DNA from: Musa acuminata AAA Group
Taxonomy: Eukaryota > Streptophyta > Magnoliopsida > Zingiberales > Musaceae
Length of the DNA: 64,000 nt
NCBI RefSeq assembly: GCF_036884655.1
Contig: NC_088357.1
Location: forward strand, 43,921,501 to 43,985,500
Direction of reading: 5' to 3'
Shown here: one piece after another, positions 24,686-37,000 of the stretch
Layout: every line of letters starts with the position of its first letter
Numbering within the stretch: position 1 is the first letter of the stretch
Notes under the pieces: generated by a model
Databases searched by the model: none
Told to the model about the DNA's origin: nothing
Seen by the model: only the letters and a program-made list of their open reading frames with translations
Translations under genes and position numbers: made by a program

Positions 24686-25292
24686 TCGTAGAAGATGGTT
24701 TATACATTAGGAAAAAGTAGGAAAAGATTTTTGTCTGCTTACAGAGAAGTCAATTTGGTATTATAGTATTGTGGAATGGTCGTCACTTGTTGTAAGGATG
24801 CGACCGAGTTGGGTAGGCAACTACGCTTCCGTGGGCTTGAGGTTGGCGAAAGTAGAGAGACGACAGAGCTGGAAAGAGAACCATGTTATTTAGGTGGACC
24901 ATTTGATGCAGACTTTTCGCCGTCGAGTCGCTTTATTTTCCTGGGAAGGAGAGGGATGTTTGATGACAGGAGTGTCTCAATGCTGATCATATATTGAACC
25001 TTTGACTCAGTAAAGTTTCCTCCAAACTTGACATCACTATGATCGGAAATAAGTCAACAATGTTATAAGCTTATATAATTCTTTGCTTATGTTCTGGATG
25101 TCTAACCAAATGAAGTTGGAAGGGCAACTTACTAAAAAAGCACAAGCTCATAGGATTGAGCTTTTTACACGCAGTTTCTACTTAAGTTTTATTTTCAAAT
25201 AAAAATTCTAATAATATCAAACTAATCTGAATTTATCTAGAATTACTAGTTTATCATTTTAAAATATTTAATATTATTTTTATTTTTATAAT
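24686..25292. other. 3' flank, nothing recognised
   Basis: Holds the 3' untranslated region of the DUF7796 gene. The open frame at 24776-24997 has no recognisable content and sits in the expected untranslated region. Confidence 0.5.
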
Positions 25293-25756
25293 TTTAGAGT
25301 AAATAAATTTTAAAATATGATATTTTTGGAATGAATCGGTGATCAATTGTAACCCGTTAAATTTTTATCAAATTTATTCAAACTTTTTCAAAAATACTAA
25401 GGTGAGATTATAAATATTTAGTATGACTTTTTTTATATAAATTTAGAGTAATTAATTTTTCAAATGAGATATTTATGGGTTGAATATGTCATCGAGTATA
25501 ATTCTTTGAATTTTTACCAAACATATTTAATTTTTTTCTAAACATACTCAAGTGAGATACTAATATATTATTATTATTTATTTTTATATAAATTTAGGAT
25601 GATTGATTTTTAAAATATAATAATTTTGTCTTAAATACTATGATCGAGTATAACTCAAATTTAACTCTTTGAATTTTTATCAAACTATTTCAAATTTCTC
25701 TTGAACTATTAGGGTGAGATGTTAATATATTTATTTATTTTATTTATTTTTTATTA
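25293..25756. repeat. Degenerate tandem repeat, three units of ~150 bp
   Basis: Units starting near 25293, 25442 and 25592 each begin with TTTAGAGTAA/TTTAGGATGA-like sequence, contain GAATTTTTATCAAA and AAGGTGAGAT-like motifs, and end in TTTTTATATAAA. AT-rich, no coding. Confidence 0.6.
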
Positions 25757-27606
25757 TTAGAAGTGTTATAATGTTGTCTTAGATTACATTTTGAATATAA
25801 TTTTATCATGGCACTCTTATCCATGTTTTTGAAAAGCATATAAGAGTTGTTAATTTAATTATAGAATATATTATTTTTTAAGATATATTTATAATAAATA
25901 AATATCAAGTGATTTAGTTATTCATGATGATGCACATATTAGATTTATATCTAATACTTAGCTATTTGATCCAACTTAAAAGTTGTACATGTTAACTGCA
26001 TGCTTGTGTAGATCAGGGATGACATCCTGTGCCTTCATGTCTTATGTGATATCATGATTTCTTGAACACAATTTACTGGATTTAAGTGCATGCAATTTCT
26101 TGTTTGTGGTTTTGTGTTTAATTGATTGATTGTTTGTCGCTTACATCTTTAATAAGCCAGTTGCTGTTTAGTCTTAAATTATCATACTAGCTATTTGATC
26201 TAACTTAAAAGTTGTACATGCTACAGGAAAGCTTCAAGCTGCAATGGCCAGTGCTGGCCATTCTAAACTAGCTGTTTGGCCATTCTAAACTCTGCAACTC
26301 CCAATGCAAAGATGGGGTATGAGTGATTATAATGCTATCAACATTTGAATCACATGTGGATTGTGATAGAAAAAATAGAAGATAAGAGAATAGAAGATAA
26401 AAAGAATTATTGAAAAAGTTTTAATTGAATAATTCAAAGAATTATCGATAAAGCTTTAACTTCAATATATTAATATGTCTCTCAATAGAATGAACCTTAA
26501 GTACACCCTTCAGATCGGGTATTTTTCAATGCCAGAATCTATTTCTATTTTTATAGTTTAATTGGATATTTTCTTTTCTTTCTTTTGTTTTACCAGTGAC
26601 TCCTGGACTTTCATGCTGAAGAGTGTTCAGGTAACAGGATTTGCACAAGCAAGTGAAATGTGCAACAGATGTTAAAAACCTGACCACAATCAACTGAAAA
26701 AAAAAGTAATTTTAATTATGTAAAGATTTACACCTTAGTAGTGTTTGATTATAGAAACTACAAAAGCAATTATACAATGCAAATCTAACCTAAATAAGTT
26801 GTCAGAATAAAAAATATAGATGGGAGATATGTAACATGTGTCATCCTCTACAACATCAGAATTTGAAGAGAATGCTAGGGATCTACAAAAGGTAGTAGAA
26901 TTATAAGAACATCAAGTCATATTGATGAGCTTGTTTATTGCATTTTATTATCATGATCTAATATCATGATCCATTATCACTTCCATATAGACATGGCAGT
27001 CAATTGCTGCATTTATTATAACGAGTAGATTGTCGGCTTAATCATGACTTTTCTTATCTTTTTTTCACTAAAACAAAGTAATTTGCTAAATGATACATGG
27101 CAGCTTCATGCTGGAAGCTATGTTCATGCAACTTTGGTTATCTTAGTTAATGCACTGGTTATGCAGGTCAGTGATGCTAGTATTATAATTTAAGATTAAA
27201 TAGCAACTGACTTGTTAAAGATGTAAGGAACAAACAATCAATTAAACGCATCACATGAATTAAAACCACAAACAAGAAATTTCTTGCACTTAAATCCAGT
27301 AAATTGTGTTGAAGAAATCAAGGTATCACAAGAGACATGAAGGCACAGGATCTCATCCCTATCTACACAAGCATGCAGTTAACATGTACAACTTTTAAGT
27401 ATAAACAGCTACGTATTAGATATAAATCTGTGTATCTTCATGAATAACTAAATTAATTGATGTTTATTTATTTATAATAAATATATCTCAAAAATAATAT
27501 ATTCTATAATTAAATTAACAATTCTTATCTGCTTTGGATAAGAGTATCTTGATAAACTTATATTCAAAATGTAAACGTGTAAGACAAAACATTATAACAC
27601 TTATTG
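25754..27606. repeat. Inverted repeat with ~435-bp arms and ~985-bp spacer
   Basis: Left arm 25754-26192 is the reverse complement of right arm about 27177-27606, at an estimated 85-90% identity. Mirrored landmarks include AAGTGTTATAATGTT, TAACTGCATGCTTGTGTAGA, AATTTACTGGATTTAAGTGC and AATTGATTGTTTGT. Within the left arm CTATTTGATCCAACTTAAAA near 25965 recurs at 26191 just inside it. No transposase is seen in the spacer. It may be a foldback-type element or a local inverted duplication. Confidence 0.75.
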
Positions 27607-29440
27607 TAATATCGAGAAAATGTACTAAAATTTTAACCTTTTACTCAATAATCTCAGTTTAAATCATTTAACGAGATTTCCTTTTGATAACATCTTTAAT
27701 TAATTATTTTTATAAAAAATCATATTTAGCTTAAGAAAATGATCATAATCTCTTAAAATCATGGTTTAGTTGTATTACTGTTGAATTCTTAGAATCCAAA
27801 TCTCAAAAACTGACTTATTGCGTCATCTAATATTCTAATCTTAGGATCCTCTATTCCAAATGTCATTAAAAGTCATTGTTTTGATACCATTAAATTATCA
27901 CATCTTATATTTATAAAAATAATAAATCATCATTTTATTATTCATAATTTACATAATATATATTTTTTTATTCTTAAATTCAAAAATCTATCTTTATAAT
28001 AGTAAATATTTTATTTATTAGAAAAAAAAACTGTAACTTCTTGGTAGGATCATAAGTGTGACGAAAAAGTCTTTTACCCGAGCCTCAGATCTATTACAAA
28101 GTAGTATATTATTTTAAAAATAAATATAAGATAAAAACATATTAGCAACCACATTAATAAAAACCTTTAAAAAATTATAAAAATAATCTTTAATATTTAT
28201 GAAACATATATAAATATCACTAATTTAATACGAAATGATAATATATTGATTCAATATAAAATTAATGCATCAGAAAATTAATGATAATTCTTATGTAATA
28301 AATAAAATTATGTATCAATTACATGAAAATATATACATAATAGTTATATATCAAAGGTGTACTATGGTGCACTCTCTCAACAACTAATGGAAAGACATAC
28401 TCTCTAGGATAGATTTCTCCTAACAGCGAGAACCTATATCGTACTTCTAACAATGGATATATCTCTCACTTGCCTAAGTAGGGATACATTCCTCCTAATA
28501 ATGAATGGAGGAACCGTCTAACCATCACGTATGACGGTTTGTTAATTCCTGAAGAAAATCGTGCTATCTGCCCTCGATAGAAATACATAAATAACCATGA
28601 TCATTCATTTATATTCATTCATTCACGTATGCAGCTATGAAATAATATAATAAAATACTATGAGGAACCATGCTTGATATATGATTTACTAGACTATGTC
28701 TATTGGTGGCTTCGTATTATGATAGACTTGTAGCTCCTTTCACAAGTTGTACTTCCAATATGGACTGCTAACATAATCACATATACTATACGAAATAATT
28801 ATATCAATATTAGAAACTAAAAAAAAGTTAGAAATCAATAATTATTTTTAAATTATACTTTTAGATAAAACTTTTAAATTCATCAAATAATAAAGACATG
28901 AGACATCAATCTTTGAATAGTCCTCAATCATCCAAAACCCTAATTGGAATAGCCTAATTGACTCGAACCAAACTTAATTCATTTATGACCTAATAGAACC
29001 AATCTCAAATTCTTATGGAATCAGTCTGGAATCACCTTATACTATTATAATTTATATTTGATTGATTTCAATTAGGTTAAGTAGGTTTGAACTAGTCAAG
29101 TTGGTTTGAAATCACCCTAAATCTACTTGAGCCAATTAAACATGTCTTATTCAATCAATTAATGAGCTCAAACCAATGAAGAGAGAGAGAGAGAGTAAAT
29201 TAGACTATGTCGTATAGTGTTAGTCCAACCCGAACTAACTCACTTGAGTCTTAGACAAGTCATGTGTATTGCATATATTTGTTCCAAGTAATAGGTTGAG
29301 CTGAGGTACAATGGGTTGGATAGAGGAGCGACAATGTATCTAGCACTAATCGTATAGCTGGACGAGTCTAAATTCGTGAACTAGGTTGAGCCTCACAAGT
29401 TGGCTCAAGCCTAACCATTGAATTGGGCCATGCTTGGCTT
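27607..29440. other. AT-rich intergenic DNA
   Basis: No gene, RNA or transposon protein recognised. From about 29220 the base composition changes to GGGTTGG/GGCTGAG-type sequence leading into the 24-bp minisatellite. Confidence 0.5.
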
Positions 29441-29449
29441 GTAGATTAA

Positions 29450-29694
29450 GTCATGGCTAGATACATGAGTTGAAGTTGTGTCTAACCATATGGATTGGGT
29501 CGTAACTAGCCACATGTGCTAGATCATGTTTGACCATATGACTTGTGTCGTACCTTGCTGTATGGGTTGGGTCATACATGGTCATATGAGCTAGGTTATG
29601 CCTAACCACATGAGTTAGATCATACCTTGTCACATAGACTAGGTCATACATGGTCACATGGATTGAATCGTACATGGCCATATGGGCTAGGTCG
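29450..29694. repeat. 24-bp minisatellite, split by an LTR element
   Basis: About ten degenerate units such as GGTCATACATGGTCATATGA plus GCTA. Because 24 is a multiple of three the minus strand stays open for 74 codons with an 8-residue pattern (MYDL..V), which I regard as a by-product. The array resumes after 43972 with GGTCGTACATGGCCATAGGA, so the LTR element landed inside it. Confidence 0.8.
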
Positions 29695-31913
29695 TGTTGA
29701 ATCTCGTATTTTGATGATGAAACTACTTGATATATGTTTATGATTTAATCTGCGTTTTGAGTGACGCAGGATGCTTCGATCAGGATGAGACAATTAAAGC
29801 AGGAAAATCATGTTGTGCCGAAGGAACATGTCAGAAGATTGGACGTCGGGCCGGTGGATCGGTCGACGTATCGACAGAAGGCTTCGGGCCGTGGACTCGG
29901 GCATCGGGCCAAGAAGAGCGGGTATTGTGCCAAGGATATTAGAGTTGTGGAGTCAACTGGCCGATTGGGCAATAGGCTGCAGGAGAGGACGATGCGCCGA
30001 AGAATCGGACGAAGCGTCGAGGGACCAATGACATGTCGGATAACTTGGTTAATTGCTTAGGATTAATTATCTCGATCGAAGTTTTGCTTTAAGTGTGCAG
30101 GATTAACTACGATGAAAGTTAGACAAGCAGTAGGAGTTACGCCGGAGTCAAGTTTATGATCACGTTGGGAGTTCGAGAGTTCGACGGAAGTTCGGACGGT
30201 CGTCGGAGGTTCTGCGGGAACAGATCCGAGAAGTCCAGAAGCTTGCCAAGCGAAGCTCATCGGAACTCGCCAAGTGGATCGTCGCAAGTCCAAGAGTTTG
30301 CCGGAAGTCCGCAGGAGCATCACCGAGGGTTCATCGGATGATCGACGGAAGTTCGCCGGAAGAAGCGAGTGACGCACCGAAGCAAAGCTACAGAAATTGT
30401 CTTAGATTTAATCGTAGTTAGCATGTTGATTAAGTTGGAAATGGGAGGTGATCCCATTAGCTTAATCTTGGGGCAATTGGGCCCCTGAAAAACTGAAATT
30501 AGGCCGAATGGAGCTACCCATTTGGACCCTGATTGCACCAGGAGGTGCAACCGCCCCAGCCAGGAGGTGGCACCGCCTGAGCTCAGTCTCCGAGCGAGAC
30601 TGGGCGGTGCAACCTCCCCTGACAGGAGGTAGCACCGCCTGAGCTCGGTCTTCGAGCTCTGGTAGAGAGGTGCAACCGCCTCAGTCAGGAGGTGGCACCG
30701 CCTGGGGCTCAGTCTCCGAGCCAGACTCAGGCGGTGCAACCGCCCCTAACAGAGAGGTGCAACCGCCTGGGCTCAGTCTTCGAGCTCTGTCAGGCGGTGC
30801 AACCTCTCTAGTCAGGAGGTGCAACCGCCTGATCCCAGAATTCCGGGATTTGATCGTTTTGAGCTCCAAATTTGAACTGGGTTGGGGCCTATAAATACCC
30901 CACCCATTCAGCACTGAAAAGACATAGACCTACACCGAAATCTTGATCTTTTCTGTGATTCTAAGAGCTCAAAATTGTTGTAAAGCCTTTAAGATCTCCT
31001 CCTTCTGTTCTTCAAAGTCATGAGTTGTAAAGAGAGGAGAGAAAGGTTCTGTAAGGGTTGTCTCCTGATCCCGTCAAAAGGAGTGAAACTGTAAAAGGGC
31101 AGTTGGCCTTCGCCTATTGAAGGAAGGCCTCTAGTTGACGTCGGTGACCTCGTCGGTGGAGGAAGCCAAAAGTGGAGTAGGTCAAGGCTGACCGAACCAC
31201 TCTAAATCTCGGTTTGAATTTACTTTGAGCACTTTATCACTTCTGCAAACCTCCTAAATATATACTGCCTTCTGCGCTTTTACGAACGAGCTTCTAAGTT
31301 CGGATCTTTCTGAATCTGCGTTTAGACGTAAATCGGCGTTTTCGTACAATCATTACATTACAGTTTACGTTTACGTTTTGATTCCATTTATAACTGCAAA
31401 CTGCCTTCTGCGCTTTTACGAATGAGTTTCTAAGTTCAGATCTTTCCAAACTGCGTTTAGACGTAAAACTGCGTTTAGACGTAAACTGCGCTTAGACGCA
31501 AACTGCGCTTAGACGTAATCTGAGCTTAGACGCAAACTGCGCTTAGATGCAATCTGAGCTTAGACGCAAACTACAATTAGATGCAAACTGCATTTAGACG
31601 CAAACTGCGTAAACTGCGCTTAGACGCAAACTGCGTTTAGACGTAAACTACGTTTACACGTAAACTGCGTTTAGACGGAAACTGCGTTTAGACATAAAAT
31701 ACATTTAGACGTAAAACTGCATTTTGACGCAAATCGCGTATAGACGTAAACAACGTTTAGACGTAAACTGTGCTTAATCTTAAAATCGGCTTTTACATCG
31801 AAATCGTTTTTATCGAACGAACGCAGCTTTCGGTTTTAATCTTAGAAAGATTTCCACTGCACTAATTCACCCCCCCCCCCCCCCCCCCCCTCTTAGTGCT
31901 CTCGATCCTAACA
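29695..31913 (+). repeat. 5' LTR of the outer element
   Basis: TG...CA LTR. It contains a GC-rich array of GGCGGTGCAACCGCC-type palindromes (about 30530-30835), a TATAAATA box (30890-30897), a ~17-bp array of the type TGCGCTTAGACGCAAAC (about 31440-31780), and a run of about 20 C before its last 33 bases. Transcription should start about 30 bp after the TATA box. Confidence 0.9.
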
Positions 31914-31914
31914 A

Positions 31915-31929
31915 TTGGTATTAGAGCCC
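31915..31929 (+). other. Primer binding site
   Basis: TTGGTATTAGAGCCC directly follows the 5' LTR. It matches the 3' end of plant initiator methionine tRNA (usual form TGGTATCAGAGC) with one change. Confidence 0.85.
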
Positions 31930-31963
31930 AGTTTTTCTCATTTCGGATTTACACCCGAGAGAA

Positions 31964-32763
31964 ATGGCTCTTCATGGCTTTCAAGAGGGTTTATCGATTT
32001 TTCGTCCACCGTTATTTAACGGATTGGACTACACTTATTGGAAAACTCGAATGAGAGTTTTCTTGATTTCTACAAATTTGGATTTATGGAATATCATTCA
32101 AAACGATTTTCAACTTCCCTCTAAACCGATGAACGAATGGTCGGATTTGGAGAAGAAGTATTTTTCTTTAAACGCAAAGGCTATGAATGCCTTATTTTGC
32201 GCTTTGGACAAAAATGAGTTCAATCGAATTTCTACGTGCGAAACGGCTTTTGACATTTGGCGAACACTTGAAATCACGCACGAGGGAACTAGTAGAGTCA
32301 AAGACTCGAAAGTTAACTTTTTATTGCATGATTTTGAGCTTTTTCGAATGCAACCAAGCGAGACTATAGGCGACATGTACACCCGTTTCACGGATGTCGT
32401 CAATAGTTTAAGAGCTCTTGGAAAATGTTTTTCGGATTTTGAACTCGTAAACAAGATTTTGCGTTTTCTTTCTAAGAAGTGGGATTCAAAAGTAACTACA
32501 ATACAAGAAGCTAAAAACCTAAACAACTTACCACTTGAAGAACTAATTGGTTCGTTGATGACATATGAAATGGTGCACAATGCACATGATGAACATGTTG
32601 AACACAATCACCTTCCAAAGAACAGGAAGGATTTGGAACTCCGGACAAATGAATACCACTTGAGCGATGACTCAAGTGATGAGGACAATGATGAACTTGA
32701 ACTTCGAACACTAAATCTTAATAAGTTTATTAAACAAAAATCTAAAATAGACAATGAACTTGA
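31964..32763 (+). pseudogene. Copia-type gag (UBN2/DUF4219), truncated by nested DNA
   Basis: The frame starts MALHGFQEGLSIFRPPLFNG and contains YWKTRMRVFLIS, LNAKAMNALFCAL, FELFRMQPSETIGDMYTRF and an acidic SDDSSDEDNDELELR stretch. This is the capsid-precursor type of Ty1/copia elements of the SIRE-like group. Around codon 267 (about 32763) homology to the second family member stops and foreign GC-rich DNA begins; the frame runs on by chance to 32872. No zinc knuckle or downstream pol is left. Confidence 0.85.
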
Positions 32764-34029
32764 TCGTCGGAGGGGTCGGGCCGAGCTCCCGGCCCGACCT
32801 GTGTGCAGGTGCGAGACGGCGTCGCCTTTTCCTGAAGCTACGGTGGAGCTGCCTCCCGACCCGAACCGCTGACCCGAACCACCGACCCGACCTGCCGAAC
32901 CGACCACCCGACCCGAGCCACGGTGCCAGGCTGCCAAGAGACGCCGAAGGCAGCCTCGACCAGATCCCCCCGTCATCCGGACTCGAACCAAACCGTGTCG
33001 GCCCCGAGGCCACGGCTAAAAAAGTTACTTTCCGTAACATATTGGCGCTAGAAGGAGGGCCTGGAAGGACGGTACGTTAGCCTTCTCCTTGGTTGCTCCA
33101 ATGCAACTGACCTGCACCAGCAGCAGCGAGGAGCAGAAGAAGAGCTTCGGAGTAAGTGAAAGCGGAGAGGAGTTTGGAGGAAGAGAAGCCTCCGAGTGTG
33201 TGTGGTGCTTGTGTTGCTCCAAGTGAAGAAGTGGAAGTCAGAAGATGTGGAAGGGATTGTGGATGAGGCAGAAGAAGAGCTTCGGAGTGTTTTGTTTCTG
33301 AGTGAGTTTTTCTCCAGCCAAGGAGCCCCCTCTCATTTAGAACTTGGGGGTATTTATAGATGAGTTTGATGTTACCTGATGTGGCTACTTGCAGGGGCAG
33401 GACAGTACCCCGCGTGGCGTCTGACATGGCCACTAGGGCTGCGTGGAGGACCGAGCTGCCGCAGGGTATGGGCGAGCCTCGGTTGACGTGCTCCCATCAG
33501 GTCGACATTAAAGCTTGCTTCCTTGGGTAGCGCATCCACTTGGTAGGGCAGGACAGCCAAGCCATTTTTACCCCTATCATATGCCCCCCCCCGACGATCA
33601 AGTAAGTGAAAGCGGAGAGGAGTTTGGAGGAAGAGAAGCCTCCGAGTGTGTGTGGTGCTTGTGTTGCTCCAAGTGAAGAAGTGGAAGTCAGAAGATGTGG
33701 AAGGGATTGTGGATGAGGCAGAAGAAGAGCTTCGGAGTGTTTTGTGTCTGAGTGAGTTTTTCTCCAGCCAAGGAGCCCCCTCTCATTTAGAACTTGGGGG
33801 TATTTATAGATGAGTTTGATGTTACCTGATGTGGCTGCTTGCAGGGGCAAGACAGTACCCCGCGTGGCGTCTGACATGGCCACTAGGGCTGCGTGGAGGA
33901 CCGAGCTGCCGCAGGGTATGGGCGAGCCTCGGTTGACGTGCTCCCATCAGGTCGGCATTAAAGCTTGCTTCCTTGGGCAACGCGTCCACCTGGCAGGGCA
34001 GGACAGCCAAGCCATTTTTACCCCTATCA
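32764..34029. mobile_element. Mosaic of LTR fragments with a 429-bp tandem duplication
   Basis: Three parts. (a) 32764-33039 is GC-rich and ends TTACTTTCCGTAACA, directly followed by TTGGCGCTAGAAGGAGGGC (33042-33060), which looks like an LTR end plus a primer binding site of a Tat-like gypsy element. (b) 33151-33579 and (c) 33601-34029 are near-identical 429-bp direct copies (roughly 2% different) joined by a C-run linker. Read on the minus strand each copy starts TGATAGGGGTAAAAATGG and has a TATAAATA box, so they resemble LTR pieces in reverse orientation. Open frames here are not genes. Confidence 0.6.
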
Positions 34030-37000
34030 GCAAGGGCGAAGCGCGACTTAGGCAACGCAAGCTAAGTTCGCGTCTTTGCCGCAAGGGTGACTCGCGACTT
34101 AGGCAACGCAAGCTAAGTTCACGTCTTTGGCCGCAAGGGTGCCTCACGCCTTAGGCAATTCCAGCTAAGGTCATGACATTGTGGTATCAGAGCGGGCAAG
34201 CTCTTCGATCGAACAGCGAACGAACTTTGCAACTTCGCTATGGCAAAGCATCGTGGCGAATCAAGCAAGATGGGGCAAGCCATACCCTTGCCCCAAGCAG
34301 CCGCAGGTGGGCTGCATGTGCACACTCGCTCTCATGCTATTGGAGCCGCTCATGAGGATCGCGGCAGCGAACAGGATGAGCGAGAAGTTGGCAACTCTCC
34401 GCGAGCGGAGGAAGCGCAATCTGGTGCGCTAACTGGGAAAAAGAGTCATAAGGAGAGACTCACGACGATGGAAACTCGCCTGGATGTTCTGGAAGCGAGC
34501 ATGGAGGAACTCTACCATGGCCAACAAAGACTTGTTGGGGTAGAGAGCTCGCAAGAGGAAGCGGAGTCCAGGATCGACAAGGTCGAGGCCCTAGTCGACC
34601 GATTGTCCGATGACACCAAGGACTCCATGCAGCACTTACAGGATGTTGTGGCGGAACTCACTGCAAAGGTGGCCATGCTCACAAGAACGCTAAATGCAGG
34701 AGGAGGCAACACCCGCGCTGCACCACCACAAAATTTGAGGGCACCTGAGCCTCATGGATATGGAGGGGCCAGAGATGCCAAAGAGCTCGAGAACTTTCTG
34801 TTCGACATGGAGCAATTCTTCCGAGCTACGAGGCCCGATTCTGAAGATACCAAAGTTTCCATAGCAACAATGTATCTGAATGGAGATGCGAAACTTTGGT
34901 AGCGTACTCGTTGGGAGGAGATCCAACAAGGTCGGTGTCGAGTCGACACATGGGAGGACTTGAAGCGGGAGTTGAGAACTCAGTTCCTTCCGGAGAACAC
35001 AAAGTTCGTCGCAAGAAGGAAGTTGAGACAACTCCGCCAAAGCACCACCATCCGAGACTATGTGAAACAGTTTTCTGCACTAATGCTGGACATACAGGAC
35101 ATGTTCGAGAAGGACAAGTTGTTCAGCTTCCTCAATGGTTTGAAACCATGGGCTCAGCAGGAGCTAAATCGAAGGAATGTTACCGATATAGTCGGGGCAA
35201 TTGCTGCTGCAGAAAGGCTCACCGACTTTGTTTCCTCGGAAGACCCAGCGAGAAGGAAACAATCTTTAAGCAATCGCCCTCCAAAACATTCTCGAGGGAA
35301 GGAGCTCGGGGGCGAACAAAAGAAGAAGAGCTCCCACAAAGGACCCCACCCAAAAGGCAAGGCTTCAAAACCTGGAGGATACTTCTTGTGCGGAGGACCA
35401 CACATGGTAAGGGAGTGCCCACAGAAGCAGGCACTCAACGCTTTGACGGCTTCCATCCACCCTCCTCGATCAGACAAGGGCAAAGCTGTTGCTCTTAGTT
35501 CGAGCAGTTCAGAATCCAGCAGCGACGATGAGGAGTCGCAAGGACCCCGAATGGGAGCAATGCATCTGTTGAACGCTATGCGGGGTCAAGTGGGGGAGAA
35601 CATGAAGACGAAGGCACAAAAAGCAGGAAGCAGCGAGCTAATGTATGTGGACATTAAGCTAAATGGCCAAACGACCCGTGCAATGGTGGATACGGGCGCT
35701 ACCCATAATTTCATAGCCGATCGCGAGGTACAACGACTTGGGTTGACCTTGGAGAAGAGCCCAAGCCGAATGAAGGCAGTGAACTCGGAGGCCAAGCGAA
35801 TCTCCGGGTTGGCGAAGGGTGTTCCTATCAAAATCGGGACTTGGAGCGGAAACACCAACATGATGACCGTGCCACTGGACGACTTCCAAGTAATTCTTGG
35901 AATGAAGTTTATGCATGCGGCGAAGTTGGTGCCGATGCCGTTCTTGAACTCCCTATGTATGATGGGAGGCGATGACCTCTGCGTGGTTCCCGTCTCTCGG
36001 AGAGGAACCAAAGAGCCCCAACACATTTCGGCATTACAATTGAAGAAAGGGGTGCGAAAAGGCGAACTGACATTCGTGGCTGCTATGAAGCTAGAGCCAC
36101 TCAACGAAGAGGCCATCCAAGAACCTGCTGTGGTGGCGAACGTCCTGAAGGAGTTCAAAGACGTTATGCCACCCGAATTGCCGAAGACTCTCCCACAACG
36201 CAGAGGCATGGATCACAGTATCGAGCTGGAGCCAGGAGTGAAGCCTCCAGCAAGACCACCCTACCGCATGCCTCCACCAGAGTTGGCTGAACTCAGGAAG
36301 CAATTAGGTGAACTGCTAAGCGGTGGTCTCATCCGCAGCTCAAAAGCACCTTTCGGAGCTCCAGTTCTCTTCCAGAAGAAACAAGATGGGAGCCTCCGAT
36401 TATGCGTCGACTACCGAGCCCTCAACAAAGTAACAGTGAAGAACAAGTATCCCATCCCACTCATTGTAGACTTGTTCGATCAATTGGGCAAGGCGAAGTA
36501 TTTCTCAAAACTCGACCTCCGGTCGGGATATTGGCAGGTGCGCATTGCTGACGGCGACGAAGCAAAGACTACTTATGTGACCAGATATGGAGCGTTTGAG
36601 TTCTTGGTGATGCCTTTCGGTTTAACCAACACTCCGGCCACATTCTGTACTCTCATGAACCAGCTATTCAAGGAGTATCTGGATAAGTTCGTGGTCGTCT
36701 ACTTGGACGATATCATCGTCTACAGCCAAACGCTCGAGGAGCACGTCAAGCACCTTCGGACGATTTTCAAGGTTCTCAGGGAGAACACATTGTTCGTAAA
36801 AAGGGAGAAATGCTACTTTACTCAGACTGAGATCCTATTCTTGGGGCATCGAATCGGTGATGGCTCCATTCGGATGGATAAGTCGAAGGTGCAAGCAGTT
36901 GCGGAATGGCGAACTCCAAAGAAGGTGCCAGAGTTGAGATCCATCCTTGGTTTCGTCAACTACTATCGACGCTTCATTGCTGGATACTCGAAGCGGGCAA

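Noticed and set aside
24776..24997. 73-codon frame after DUF7796
   Set aside because: Lies in the expected 3' untranslated region and has no recognised content.
29457..29681. Minus-strand open frame with an 8-residue repeat
   Set aside because: It is the 24-bp minisatellite read in a frame free of stops; no start context, no known repeat protein, and the array is interrupted by a transposon.
32764..32872. Extension of the copia gag into an RGRAELPARP-type tail
   Set aside because: Homology with the second copy ends at about 32763 and GC content jumps; the tail is foreign DNA read through by chance.
33077..34055. Several 60-128-codon frames on both strands
   Set aside because: They repeat in the two copies of the 429-bp duplication and belong to LTR-like DNA with a TATA box, not to a gene.
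35586..36209. Minus-strand frame opposite gypsy gag-pol
   Set aside because: Shadow of the protease and reverse transcriptase frame.
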